From Linum tenue (lineage: Eukaryota; Streptophyta; Magnoliopsida; Malpighiales; Linaceae): a stretch of DNA of 64,000 bases. The notes below the pieces were generated by a model that saw only the letters and a program-made list of their open reading frames with translations, did no database searches and was not told where the DNA came from. The stretch spans positions 16,331,475 to 16,395,474 of the forward strand of contig CAMGYJ010000008.1 in the NCBI GenBank assembly GCA_946122785.1, given 5' to 3'. This document shows, piece by piece, positions 10,365 through 23,100 of this stretch (its first letter is position 1; each line of letters starts with the position of its first letter). The position numbers and the translations under genes were made by a program.

Positions 10365-12453
10365 CTATATTATGATTTGTGCTTTGCTGGAGGCTCGCTG
10401 AAATCCATTCAAATCTCTGAGAGTCTGAACCTGGTCAGTAGGTAGCGAATTAGGAGAAAACTTGATCTCCATCTTGTGAAGCTCAGGTGAAGCAGCTAAT
10501 AACCATTGAATGAAACACATCTCAGTCCTTACACCCTGCAACTGATTGATCTCCACTTTCACCAGCTTACTTGCTCTGTGTTTCATCATTCCACACACCC
10601 TCTGTACGGCAGATATCAGGTTGAGAGCTATGTACTGGGTTGCGATTGGCCTGGTCTGGAATTCCAAGCAAAGAATAACAGTAAGAAGCGAGGTTGCTTT
10701 CTTTTTAATCTATAACATAAGGTAGACACGGAGCAGCTTACAATCAAAAAAATCCACTAGCCAAAAGTTACATCCTCAATGACAAGGAAAAAAGGCCGAA
10801 ACCACCCAATAATTGTAAACTTATCTAGTTCAGCAAAATTCCGCATGTCTTTCTTTCTGTGGACTTCAGTATTTAGTGCACACACCACATATAGAGAGGG
10901 GGGGCTGAGAATCTCACAGTGATGATGAGGTCTTGCAAGTTTGGGGCAACTATGATTAAGAGCATACTACGACAGACATCCCTCGGACAGCTGAGACACA
11001 ATTCACCCAACCTTAGTTCCCTTAGCATCATTAACCTAAATACTTGACCAGGTTGAATAATCAGTTCTTTAGTTCCCAAGTCCTGCAATTCCCAAATGAG
11101 ATTATGTAAGAAAGAGCTCTGGCTACTCAAAACTTCCAAGATGCGTAATTGGTAAAGACAGTAGTAGTATATTTACCCTGAAGAGCTCAAGTGATATACA
11201 TAGTCGCTCTATTGCTGGACAACCACCACATAATTTCTTGAAATTAGTGGGTTCATCTATGCTCTTAGAAGGATCAACTAACCTTGCAGTCTGATGGACA
11301 GTAACATCTTTGAGATGCGGAGCATATTTGACACACACAGAACTGAAGCTTCCTACGCAGTTGAGATAGCTCAGGCTGGGTGCTTCGCTCAGTATATCAA
11401 GATAGGTGCCATTAGCAGTGACACAAGCAATCATAGTAAAAGTTAAAAGCAATGGGCATCTGATGATGAAAGAAACCCGCTGAGCATTTGGGAATTTGAT
11501 CCATTTAAGTTCAAGGCTAGTAAGCATACTGAATTCCTCGAACGAAATTTGGGAGGAAGTGAACGTGCAGGCGTACAGACGCAACTTCTTGAGCTGCCTG
11601 AATGAGAAGAGACAATGAGGAACCTTGTATTCATTGATCCAAATGAATAAGCTCTCAATACATTTCTCGTACAAGGAAAGCAAAATCTGATCAACATAAG
11701 CAGGAAAGGTACTCAGTTGAGGGATAGAAAGAGAGAACTCCCTCAAGGGTCCCCTATGGTGGCAGAGAACTGTGAACACATTCAACATTAGTTTCTCGAT
11801 GCTAATAGGATAGACCCCATTACTACCGAGATACCAAGGAGCCACCCCAACTGGGTATGGGTTCCAGAACTGACCATCGAATGCAAGCGATGGACTATTC
11901 ACCCATTTGCGCCTCCAGCCAGTTGACAGGACACTAGTCTTGGCCGCTTCTCGTAATGGAAGAAAGGTCAAGATGTGCTCAATCAGATTGTTTGGCAGAG
12001 AACTGATTCTATCGCCATCATCGCCACTTCCTTCTCTGCAAATGGTTTTATTCCTGGGACCAGGAACATCCTATGAACAACATAAGGCAAGGGAATAGTA
12101 TCAAATAGAAGCAACACTGGAAATACCCACAACAGGGGGTAAAGGAAACGAGAAAAAGCCTGAATTGCTAGGGTTTTAGCTAAATGCTTTTGAGTCATAC
12201 GTCTCAAGCCGCGGACTTGGAATTGCCAAATCCCCAATACCTAACACAACCACTAGAGTAAGAAGAGTGCCTAATAAAGAATCAAGCTTTGAATCCTATG
12301 ATGGGATTTCACTAACAAAGTTACTGCTGCAAGAGTTCCCCTCGTCTTTCCTCGACATGGGCCATTAGGGAAACTGATCATGTTGAGTTCCGAAGAGGAG
12401 GATTAGGATTCTGACGATAGAATGGTAAGAAAACTAGAAGACCGACTCACCAT
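10365..12453 (-). CDS. F-box/LRR/FBD protein 2 (intact paralogue)
   Basis: Four exons on the minus strand: 12453-12451 (ATG only, then a GTGAGT donor), 12070-11177, 11082-10918 and 10655-10365, all joined in phase 0, giving 450 residues. The F-box lies near residues 21-58 (DRISSLPNNLIEHIL), followed by leucine-rich repeats and a C-terminal FBD domain. The family acts as substrate receptors in SCF-type E3 ubiquitin ligases through SKP1 binding to the F-box; the target is unknown. It is the intact sister of the gene at 2318-4142, and the pair is about 8 kb apart in the same orientation, so it arose by tandem duplication. The initiator codon is the last triplet of a short leader exon in both copies. 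A retroinsertion of 1.8 kb begins 240 bp upstream of the start codon and may lie in the promoter. Confidence 0.85.
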
Positions 12454-12692
12454 CGTCGTCAAAGGCTCTCCGGTTGGATGTTGTTGCTTCCCGCTGCTCG
12501 CTGTGCCTGCTGAACTGTACGGTGATCGCCTGATCGGAGGCCTTCCGCTAAACTTTACAATGGAAATTTATGAACCGTTTAAATTGCGAGTAATAGCCGG
12601 TGTTTTTATGGGCTAAATTGACTATTGGTTCCTAATTTTATAAGATTCTCACGTTCGCCGCTGACATCTTTTTTCTATAACAAAACAGCTAT

Positions 12693-14494
12693 ATTTTTTT
12701 TTTTTCCAAGGCAAGCACAAAGGGCATGGGACAAAGACTCGACACGATTACAAGACCGACTGAACTCAACGCGATAGTCTATAAGCAACCAGACTATCGA
12801 TGAAAGAGCCTGATAAAGCCACTACATGGGCAGCTCTAAAGAAGCTCCGAGGAGCAAAGACACGACACTGACGAGAAAAAAACAAAAACAAATATCCAAC
12901 ATCTCCAAGATAGTCCCGTCAGCGAGTGTAGTTTCCTCCAACAGAATATGCAGAATGACCAACATCGGGTTGCCACTTGCCACAAAAAGCCACGACAAAG
13001 AAACCAAAATTGTATTAGATATCTTCGACAAAGCTTGCTTAAATACTCTAAATTTTATGTAAAAGCGAATAAAATTGTACTATCACCTGATAGATCGATG
13101 AAATTTATTTCAGTTACATAAATTCCTTTCATACCATATGAGCACCTGCAAAATGAAAAAAAAAAAAAACACGACTATGGTGCTAAAAATATCTATCCTA
13201 AAAATTAAAAACATGCAGTATAATCTGCACTCTCGAATATACATCGCCAATGGTGTGATACAACACTCAACGTAAATCAAGACAACAATTAAGGAGATTA
13301 TAAAATAGCTTTTGAAAAACCATTTAAATAAGTGAAAGCAGTTTAAATTCAATAATTACCTTGATCTCCAAAATCAGGGAAGATAAAAGCAATTTTATAC
13401 GAACTCAATGATGTCAATAAAATTGGGGAAGAAATTAACTAAATAATAGACCCGCAGTCCGCACGATGAATGAGATACAGGAAACAAAAAAGGAGTCAAT
13501 TAAGAATAAAGTAATTACAAATAATTAGCAATGAAGTTAAAAAAATTTAAACTTACCCATAAGTGATATACCTGCATGTACCGAGTTGCCGTCAGAAGCC
13601 CACAATTAATGGAAACATTAATTAGCAAATTCATTATAAAAGGTAAAAGGATGATAAATGTAAATAAAATTTAAAATTCACGGAAGTTCATGACAAGCTA
13701 ATTTGAAAATGAGTAACCCCAATTAATGGAATGGAATAAGATTGAATTCAAATATTCAATGCATGCGGACAGAGACATAATTAAGTATTTAATATTGAAT
13801 TCAAAAGGGAAAGACTATGATTTCGGGGCAGTTACCTCAATTAAAGGAATAATAATAGAAAATGTCGCCGGCGAAATGAAATCCGATCACCGGGAAAAAA
13901 ATCCGGCAAGGGACAGAGGGCGATCCACCAAATCTGTTGGTCACACATGCGAAAATTTCATCCCGGGGTGAATCTTGCCGGAAGAGGTGTAGAGTCCCTC
14001 CGATTCCATGCTTACTCTAGGAGAGTAGGAGTCCCGATAATAGATTGTTCACTGGGAACAATATAGCCTTATGGCAAGAATCCGAGTTCCACCGAGGTGA
14101 ACTATAATATTCAACCCGAAAGATACTAAGATAGTAATCCGGATTATGAAAATTGTTTTGTTCATCTCCCGAGCTGTCTAGCTCAACATGCTTTTTGGAT
14201 GGTACATACCGATTGAGGATAGAAGCGACGGAATACAAATCTAGGAAAGGCACAAAACTGAGGAGTAAAAACACAGGAATAGAGGTACTTACCGGAATCA
14301 CCGAAGGCGGCGTCGCAGGGGCGGTCTTGGAACCAATCTAGAATGCGTAATTCTCAATGCTGACAAAGCCCTTTTGGGGATTGATTTGAGAGGAACTAGA
14401 CTGGAGTCTGGAGTCTCTGTGTGTCATTACACCTTTCAGCAGTTCAGCTTCTCGTCACAGTCTCCTTCCTTCCTCACTGTTTCAGATTTGCCGA
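12693..14494 (-). mobile_element. L1-type retroinsertion with poly(A) and 17-bp TSD
   Basis: The 17-bp sequence TATAACAAAACAGCTAT occurs perfectly at 12676-12692 and again at 14495-14511. Directly inside the left copy is a run of T (12694-12705), the poly(A) of a minus-strand transcript. This is the signature of target-primed reverse transcription by an L1 machinery. The insert has no visible reverse transcriptase or other long ORF. Its 5' end (14494 downwards) looks like a short exon followed by a GTAAGT donor at about 14293 and AT-rich intron-like DNA, so an unspliced transcript may have been copied. The parent gene is not recognised. Confidence 0.75.
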
Positions 14495-14511
14495 TATAAC
14501 AAAACAGCTAT

Positions 14512-15361
14512 TGACTCTACGTATTTGATTGATCTTGTCCGTCCAATTTCATTAAATTTATTTGACCTAATGTTAACTCTCTAAGTTTGATTATTTATTA
14601 GATAATATGTCAATTAGAATGAAAATTTAATATTTTTTTACACCACTTCACCAGGAGCACAAATTCTTATTGTTCACTAGATATACATGTAAGAAAGTTA
14701 TAAAGTCAATGAAAACCTTGCAATGTAGCCATGGTTTATGGATTTGAAGTGAAGGATTCAAAATATAGGATCTAGGTAAGATGCTAAACACAAAACTAGT
14801 AAGCTTTAACACAAGTATTTTATATTACTCTATAAATAATTAGATTTTGTATTCGAAAAACCGTGATAACCTCGAATACATGGGCCAGTGAGGATAGTAA
14901 TGCCTGAATGTCTTATTTGTCATCATGCTCCAAGTTCATGGTACCATTAGAATCCCACCAAGAAAGGATTCTAATTTCTAAGACGTTAATGTATTACTAT
15001 TCCTCAAATGAAGAATTTGGCATCTTAGAATGTTTTTCATATCCATGGAATACAATAAGTTTGATACTTATAACCAAATAATTTTCAAAACCAAATGTGT
15101 TTGATTTTCCTACCAAATTTGAGGAGAAAAAATATGTGGTTGATTTGCCTACCAAATCTCAAAACCAAATGTTTTTCAAAAAAAATCTCAAACCCAAAAG
15201 TAACAAGCAAACGACATCTATGGTGGTTTTGCTATCTTGACATTGTATGTACAATATCAAATATTCCATACTCCACACATCCAGCTGGAAAAATTTACCA
15301 ATAAGATCTACATAAATCATGACATGTGTATGAGTTATCGACTATGTTGCTTGTCATGTAG
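14512..15361. other. intergenic, nothing recognised
   Basis: AT-rich DNA between the retroinsertion and the first Tat element, with one weak internal repeat (an ACCAAAT-rich stretch at about 15080-15180). No gene is supported. Confidence 0.5.
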
Positions 15362-15366
15362 GGTTC

Positions 15367-15958
15367 TGTTGAAGCCCGGATACTCCCTCTTCCACGTGTC
15401 ACTTCCCGCTGCCCCACGCCGAGCGCTTGGACCCTGCAGGACGGGCGCCTAGAGGGCTACCCCCGTCCGTTAGCACTCCAACGATCAAGTCAGGTGCAAC
15501 TCTAGAGAGAGAAGTGAAGAAAGAAGTTTAGTGTGAGAAAGACCAACCTGCTTAAATGCTACCTACCAAGTGCTATTTATACTACTTGAGCTTCTCGACC
15601 AAGCTCCGACCAACTCCTGCCACCAAGGCTTATGTCAGCCTAGCATTAAATGCTTGGTCTCCCCTGGCGCCTACGCGCCTACACGTGGCATACCGCCCAT
15701 TTTCCACGTCGGGGCGCATAGGGGGACCACCTGCTTCGTGGCGCCCTCCTGAGCTTGTCCACCTGTACTCCCTTGTCTGCGAGCCTATTTTGTCGCCATG
15801 CGCCCCTGCTCCTTTGTAACCACTTGGATCATACTCTTATGGGCCATAGATAGGCTTCGGGCCCAACAGACTCTTAACTTTTATGAGCACCTTTCCCCCA
15901 TCTCAATAAGGCCCATTAGGCTTTTAACTATCATGGGCTCCTCTCTACTACCCCAACA
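15367..15958 (-). repeat. 3' LTR of the Tat element
   Basis: 592 bp. On the element strand it begins TGTTGGGG and ends in CA. The element-strand purine tract (CTGGGGGGCAAT) lies immediately inside, at about 15959-15970. Confidence 0.95.
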
Positions 15959-16538
15959 ATTGCCCCCCAGTTAGGTGTTCACTGGTGAGCGCCTAACTAT
16001 GTGATCAGGCTTTGTGCTACCATGAGGCGCTCGAATTTGCTTTGCATAAGCCTATGCGCCCCTATCCTAAGCAATGCGCCTTTGGTGTTTACTTCACGTT
16101 GCCCCCCTGCCTTTTTAGATGAGCTCGCACCTAGGTTCGGGCGCGTGAAAGAAAGAAAACAGGAGGCGCGTAACCGCGATCCTCATCATTCCATCTGGTT
16201 TTGAACAATCAAGTAGGCGCACGGTCCCGTTCTGACCACGCCTTATCGACTTGCACATGCTCACTCACTAAGGCGCCTGCTCGCACCTAGGTTTGAGCGC
16301 ATGAAAGAAGGCCCACAAGAGGCGCGTAACCATGATCCTCACCATTTTGGACCATCAAGGAGGCGCACGGCCCCGCTCTTACCAAGCGCATGACCGTGCG
16401 CGTGACCGTACCTCCTGCCCCCCACTCGGTGTGCGTTCAAATTTTTGAATTTCAAAATTCAAATTTTGAACGGAGGGCGAGGATTGGATCGTTCAGCGCG
16501 CGATTTCCTAGGTGACTCTTCACCTTCCCCCTTCCTCT

Positions 16539-16546
16539 TATAAATA
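16539..16546 (+). promoter_or_regulatory. TATA box for the antisense gene
   Basis: TATAAATA, 140 bp upstream of the first ATG at 16686, followed by a CT-rich leader without upstream ATGs. The antisense gene therefore seems to have its own promoter between the 3' LTR and its ORF. Confidence 0.6.
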
Positions 16547-16685
16547 TTCATCCTCCTCTCCATTCTATCTCATTCGCCCCAAATCTGCTTCTCTCTCTAC
16601 TTCCTCTCTCTAGCTGCTCCTTCTCCGTCGCACCCACGCGCCCTCCTTTCTCACATCTGTGCGCCCCTCGTGCTCTCACTGAGAC

Positions 16686-19462
16686 ATGTCGAAGTCAGAC
16701 TCCGGCGCAGCGCCGACCGCCGCCGACAAGGAGGCGCCTAGCGTTCTTGATGTCTTGGAGCAGCATCTGTCACCTGACCCGATGCGAAACCAGGATCAGA
16801 GAGCGCCTCGATCGACCAAGGAGGCGCCCAAGCAATCGAAGGGTAATTCTTCTTCTTCCGCACCTGCTAACGTCGAGGCGCCTGCTGATGTTGAGGCAAC
16901 ACAAGTCGTCAACGCGCCTGAAGATTCAGAGGCGCCTTCGGAGTCCGCGCCCACGGCCTCCACCACTAATCAAGGTATTTTTCCTATGCCCCCCTGACTT
17001 CCAATCCTTCAATTTTGCATCGCTCCTTTGTTAGGCGCCCATTAGCGATCTTTAGGTCCGTGTCATTGACCGAGGACGATTGGCTTTTAGGCTCCGCGCC
17101 TACCTCGGACTCCGCGCCCGCGTCGTCAGAATCAGGTGAGGTGCAAAATTCGCCACCCTCCACCAACTCAGGCGCCCCTGAAGATGGGTCGTTCAAGATA
17201 GTTGATTGGGTCGATACTTGGCCACAGGGTGGGGCGCCTGAGAACATAAGCAACCTACCCGTGACTCGAGCTGGGCCAGACCATGTGGCCACTGTCAAAA
17301 TAGCGGAGTTGCACCGCCTGATAACCTCGTGCAACTTACCCCGGAGCTGGTCTTATGCGCCTGCTCCACGGGTCACCAGGGTAGGCGTTGTGGGTCCTCG
17401 CTGGATTGGGATCTACCGAGAGTACTTCAAGTTCGGGTTGCGCTTTCCCTTGGATTCGATCTTACAGGGAATTCTGGATACATGCGCCTGTCCTATTGGG
17501 CGCCTGTCACCGTCCATCTTCCTGATACACATTTTGTTTAAGTTGAAATGCCGTCAGAACGACATCACTCCCACGTTCAAGCTCTTCAAGCATTTTTTCA
17601 CAATGACCAGCAGTAAAAATTGCATATCTATACAGAGGCGCCTGGATATTCCGGGACATTTTTTGGAGGACTGCCCTAAGTTGGGGCGTGCGTGGTATAG
17701 GTCTTATTTCTTCATCAAGCCTCACGCAGACTCTTTTTACGAGAGTGGCGGCCGATTTACCCGGCGTTGGAGGGTTGGCAACACCTCTCACTTTAATGTT
17801 GACGAGGAGTTAACCAAGGAGGAGAAAGAGCATGCGCGCCTGTTGTCCCTTCATCCAGTTAATTTGAGTTCGACAGCCGCGCGCGTCCCTGTTCTTCATG
17901 AGTACTATGCTGATGGTGGGTAGGCGCATAGTGTTGCACTTGCCTCGCTGCTGGCTCATGCGCCTGTATCATACGTTTATGGCTAACTTTACTTTTTTAA
18001 CTATGTTGTGTATTCTCTTTGCAGGCGTGGACTATACCTCCGTGGCGTCATTGATGAAAACCCAACTGGAGAATATGGGTCTGGACTATCAAGCGCCTGT
18101 ATTCCCAGGACAGGGCGCCTCCAAGAAGAAAGGCGCCTCGAAGAAAGGAAATAAGAGAACCGCCCCAACACAAGCACGGACCGGAAGCAAAACCCATGCG
18201 CCTGATGCTCCGGCCGGCAGCGGGAAGGGGCGCTCGAGTCCGCGAAGGATTAAGCCACAGAAAGTGGCGAAGGCTTCGGAAGGGAATGCGCCTGTTGATG
18301 CGCAACCTGAGGAGGGGGCGCCTCTTATTGTTCAGTCCGATCCGGAGCTGGACATTGATGAAGTCCCCCTGTCGAGCAAGCTTAAAAGGAAGTCGGAGGG
18401 TGGCGCATCGACTCATGTCAAAAAGCAGCGCATAGCAGAGGAGGCGCCTGTCCACCCCTTTGTGCAAAAGTGGTTGCAACCCCCGAAGCACAGGGTCGTG
18501 GTGGAATGCTCGGATAGGTCTGCGTTGGAGCGAGGCTCAGCGCTTGGTTTCGCTTTCCGCGCCTCCGAAGTACTGCGAGCGCCCTCGAGTGTTGAAGGGA
18601 AGAATCTCTGGGGAGAAGTGGCGCGCATAGCGGCTGAGGTACAACAAGCGCTTTCCAACTTAACTTAATTATATTCTCCAACTTTTATCATGATGCCATG
18701 CTATGCGCCCCTATTAATGATTTTTGATTTGTTATTTTGACTTCGGTGCAGATGCTCCATTTGGCCAAGAATGGCGCCATGGCGCAAGAGGCGCTGCGCT
18801 TAGGCGAAGTGGAAGCCAACAATGCGCTCAGCGTTGCACAGGATGACTTGGAGACAGCGCGGAGGCGCCAAGCAGAGTTGGCGAAGGAATGTGAGGACGC
18901 CAATCTCGAGGCTGCTAAGGCTGCGTCCCTCTTACAGACAAGGGTGGATGAAGAAAAGGAGAAGCTGAAGGTGGCGCATGAGGCCCAACTTGAGATTCTC
19001 AAGAGGGCGCATCACGAAGAAGTGGCCAGGTTGGTGAAGGAGAAGGCTGATCTGGACAAGGAAAATGGCGATCAGAGGAGTGAAATCGATCTCCTCCTTG
19101 ATGAGAAGAAGGCCTTGCAAAAGGAGAATAAGCAACTGATCCGAGAAGGAAAGAGGCGCCAGGAGGAAATAGAGGCGCTTAAGAGCGAGAAGCCTGCCCC
19201 CCAAGCGCCTGGGTCAGATTTGGCTGTGAAGGCGCAGGCGTCCTTGAACAGCATTCTCATCCTGAAGAGGAAGCTGGAGGCTGACCATCCCAATATCAAG
19301 TGGGATGTCAAGGAGATGGCTAATTTCGTCATCGATTTTATGGCTAGTGGGCGCCCCATCGTTGATGCCACTCCTGCGCCCCCCGTTGATCAAGAGGACG
19401 AAGCTGCTTCGGGGTCGAGCTCAGAGTCTAGTGATGACGAGGATGGGGACGAGGAAAACTGA
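16686..19462 (+). CDS. antisense accessory gene of the Tat element
   Basis: Four exons, opposite to gag-pol: 16686-16974, 17091-17915, 18025-18638 and 18752-19462, with GT-AG introns of 116, 109 and 113 bp. The phases agree and give 812 residues. The N-terminus is Ala/Pro/Ser-rich. Residues about 200-305 (IYREYFKFGLRFPL, CPIGRLSPS, ISIQRR) resemble the plant family annotated 'putative gypsy type transposon' (Transposase_28). A Lys-rich linker follows, then a coiled coil (about 590-730), the motif HPNIKWDVKEM (near 754) and an acidic Ser/Asp/Glu tail. The gene in the second Tat element (53151-55569) shares the phase-1 junction at a Gly codon (...DG|VD), the middle domain, the WD..EM motif and the acidic tail. 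Function unknown; nothing identifies it as a capsid or enzyme. The first intron is the least certain. Confidence 0.8.
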
Positions 19463-19675
19463 TCTTCTACTCCATATTGGATTTTCATGCGTTTAATCCT
19501 TTTGTTGCGCCCACCGAGGCGCCTTGTGTTTTATTTGACTATCTTTGTTTGGGTTGTATTATGAACAAACAAGTGTCTATTTTTCTTTCGTAACCTTTGC
19601 GCCTTAGTTTTACGGGCGCCTTACCTCAACATTTAACTTAGTATTTTATCTCATCATATGGGGCGCATTGCATAA

Positions 19676-19834
19676 GTGCTGTGGGCGCTTAAGAGGGCGC
19701 AATGATTTGGTGCTGTGGGCGCATGAAAGGGCACAATGATTCGGTGCTATGGGCGCATTAGAGGGCACAATGATTCGGTGCTATGGGCGCATTAGAGGGC
19801 ACAATGATTCGGTGCTATGGGCGCATTAGGGCAC
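19676..19834. repeat. 34-bp tandem repeat in the Tat 3' region
   Basis: Four and a half head-to-tail units of 34 bp starting GTGCT(G/A)TGGGCGC; the third and fourth units are identical. They lie between the 3' ends of the convergent antisense gene and pol. A second repeat of about 151-bp period follows (19857-20110), with GGGCGCTTTAA and ATCCCGGGCGC boxes in both copies. Confidence 0.9.
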
Positions 19835-20178
19835 TAGAAAACGATCCCAAAGACAAGTTAACGAAACAAGTATGTATATATATATTCCGACTTACAAAAT
19901 ATCCTCTGGGCGCTACCATCGGGCGCTTTAAATATCCCGGGCGCGGAGGGGCGCTTTACACTAATGTTGTGGGCGCATAAGGGCGCTTTACAAGACTACT
20001 ATGAGCGAACTATTGAAGTAGCTATGTATATGTATGCCGATTTCAAAAAACCACCTCAGGGCGCGATTACCGGGCGCTTTAAGTATCCCGGGCGCTAATA
20101 CTACGGGCGCATTTAGGCGTCTCCCCATGCTCCTACCAAAAAAAACCACACCCCGAGGCTTGATATTTGTTCTCACGT

Positions 20179-23100
20179 TTACCACAAACCGGGCGCCCCT
20201 TCTGGAACCCTACCATCATCTTCCATCACATTGGCCTCCACAACCCCATACCTTCGCAAATTCTGGGCATTCCACGTTCTCTTCACCTTCTTTCCCGACA
20301 AATGCTCCAACTTAAATGTGCCAGGCCCCACTACCTCTTGCACACGATACGGTCCCTTCCACTTTGGTGCCAACTTTCCATCGGTAGCTTTCGGTCGAAA
20401 GTCACGCTTCAACACTAAACTCCCAACCACAATGCCGTGTGGGCGCATCTTCTTGTTGTAGTACCGAGCCACTTGTGATTTCATGGCCTCCAGGCGCAGA
20501 GCAGCGCTCTCGCGGCGTTCGTCCAGGAGATCCAACTCGTTGATTCGCTCCTGCGCCTCCATCGACTCGTCCCTATGCGCCATCCGAAAAGTCGGGATAC
20601 GCACCTCCACGGGCAACACCGCCTCGCTCCCATACGTAAGCGCAAAGGGCGTATCACCTGTTGCAACTTTGAAAGTGGTTCTATGCGCCCATAAGACGCT
20701 TGGGAGTTCTTCCACCCAGTTTCCCTTGGCCTCGGTGAGCCTGGTATGTAGTCCATGTAAAATGCTTTTGTTAGCCGCCTCAGCTTGCCCATTTGCTTGT
20801 GGGTAAGCCACGGAGGAGAACCTTAAGACCACCCCATTTTCGTCACAAAAGTCGATGAACTTCTTGCAATCGAACTGCTTGCCGTGGTCGGTGATGATCG
20901 ACTCTGGCAGTCCAAACCTTGTGAAAATGTTCTTCCTTGTAAACTTCCGCACCTGCACTTCCGTGATGGATGCCAATGGTTCCGCCTCAATCCACTTCGT
21001 AAAGTAATCGATAGCCACAATTAAGTATTTGAACTGCCCGGGCGCCTTTGGGAAGGGTCCTAGTAGGTCCATCCCCCATTGAGCAAATGGCCAGGCGCTT
21101 ACGTTTCCCTGCATGGGCGCCCCTGGCACATGTATGTCGTTGGCATGGATTTGACATTGATGGCATCCGGCCACATGCTTCCCAGCGTCAGCTCTCATTG
21201 TCGGCCAATAATATCCCTGCCTTAACAACACCTTCTCCAGGCTCCGAGCCCCTGCGTGCATGCCACACGTTCCTTGGTGGACTTCCGCAATGGCCTCTTG
21301 TCCTTCAGCTTCTGTGAGGCACCGAAGATAGGTGCCGGAGTGAGACCTCTTATATAGCACTCCCTCCATGATGACACATCGCGCTGCCTTCCTTCTCAAG
21401 CGCCAAGCCTCTTTCGGGTCCTCCGGGACCACCCCTTGCTTTAGGAACAACATAATGGGCGCCATCCACCCATCCGATGCCTCTCCGAGGAAATTCGCCA
21501 TCACCCTTTCCTCTCGTGGGGCCTCTTTGGTAACTATCACCTTTCTTTCCTCTCCAAAGTCCAGCGCCGTGGCCAACTTCGATAGGGCGTCTGCATGGGC
21601 ATTCTCTTCTCTTGGGATATGTGTGAAGGTCACCTCCCGAAACCACGCACACTTTTCTTTGACGGCACGGACGTACACGCTTAGCGCCTCCTCCTTGACC
21701 TCATATACATCGTTCAACTGATTGACCACCAGCGCTGAGTCGGTTTGGACATTAACCTTCTGGGCGCCTAGCTCCCTTGCCATGTGAAGCCCTGCTAACA
21801 CAGCTTCATACTCCGCCGCATTGTTCGTCTTAAGTGTTGCGAATCGTAGGGCAACTTCATGCATGGCGCCCAGGGGGCTAATGAGCACGATACCAGCTCC
21901 TGCACCGGATCTACTTGCGGCTCCATCTACCTGAACTTGCCAACACTCTTCCACACCACTCCCCATATCAACTACTCCTTCAGCCACAAAATCAGCCAAC
22001 ACTTGAGCCTTTATGGCTGGTCGGGGCGCATAGCTGACGTCGAATTCGCTCAGCTGAACAGCCCACTTAACCAGACGCCCAGACACATCCATGGACCCCA
22101 AAACCGTTCGGAGAGGTAAGTTTGTGAGCACGATGATGCTATGAGCCTGGAAGTAGGGCCTGAGTTTGTTTGCCGCCATTACCACCGCCAGCGCCGCTTT
22201 CTCAATGGGCGCATACCGCGTTTCATGCACCGCCATGGTACGACTTACATAGTACACCGGTCGTTCCTCATTCGTCGAAGGATCTTTAGACACCAACACC
22301 GCACTCACAGCAATTCGGGAGACCGCAATGTACAAATATAAAGTCTCTTTAGGCCTGGGCGCCGTCATCACCGTAGGCGCGACCAGCAACTTCTTCAGAT
22401 CTCCGAACGCCTCATCACACTCCTCCGTCCACTTAAATTTGCTAGCCTTCTTCAATGTTCGGAAGAAAGGGGCGCCCCTATCCGAGGACCTCGGAATGAA
22501 GCGCCCAAGCGCTGCCAACCTTCCCGTCAATCCCTGCACCTCCTTCGGTGTTCGGGGAGGCGCCAACCTCATAATTGCTTCAACTTGCTTGGGATTGGCC
22601 TCGATTCCTCTCTTCGTGATCATGAATCCCAAAAACTTGCCAGCCTCCGCAAGGAACACACACTTCTGTGGGTTTAGACGTAGCTTATACGAGCGCATAG
22701 TCTCAAATGTCTCACGCAAGTCCATGATGTGGTCCTGGCGCCTCTTACTCTTCACAATCAAATCGTCGACGTATGCCTCCACATTCCTTCCCAACTGCCT
22801 CCTAAAGATTTGATTCACCATACGCTGATACGTGGCACCCGCATTCTTCAACCCAAATGCCATCACCTTATAGCAGAAGTTACCAAAGGGCGTCATGAAG
22901 GCGGTCTTCGCTCTGTCCTCCTCCACCATGGGAATCTGATGATACCCCGAAAACATATCAAGGAAGCTGAGCGCCTCGTGGTAAGCCGTGGCGTCCACTA
23001 ATATATCAATGCGAGGCATGGGGTAGGCGTCTGTTGGGCACGCCCGATTAAGGTTTGTGAAGTCCACACACATCCTCCAATCTCCCGACGGCTTTGGGAC

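Noticed and set aside
15556..15819. 87-residue ORF repeated almost identically at 25871-26134.
   Set aside because: Both lie within the LTRs of the same element; the similarity is due to the LTRs, not coding.
16975..17034. 60-bp first intron for the antisense gene with the acceptor TTGTTAG.
   Set aside because: Its phase does not fit the downstream frame; the acceptor at 17089-17090 does.
19676..19834. Regular 34-bp repeats considered as a CRISPR array.
   Set aside because: Units are directly adjacent with no unique spacers, and the genome is plant.
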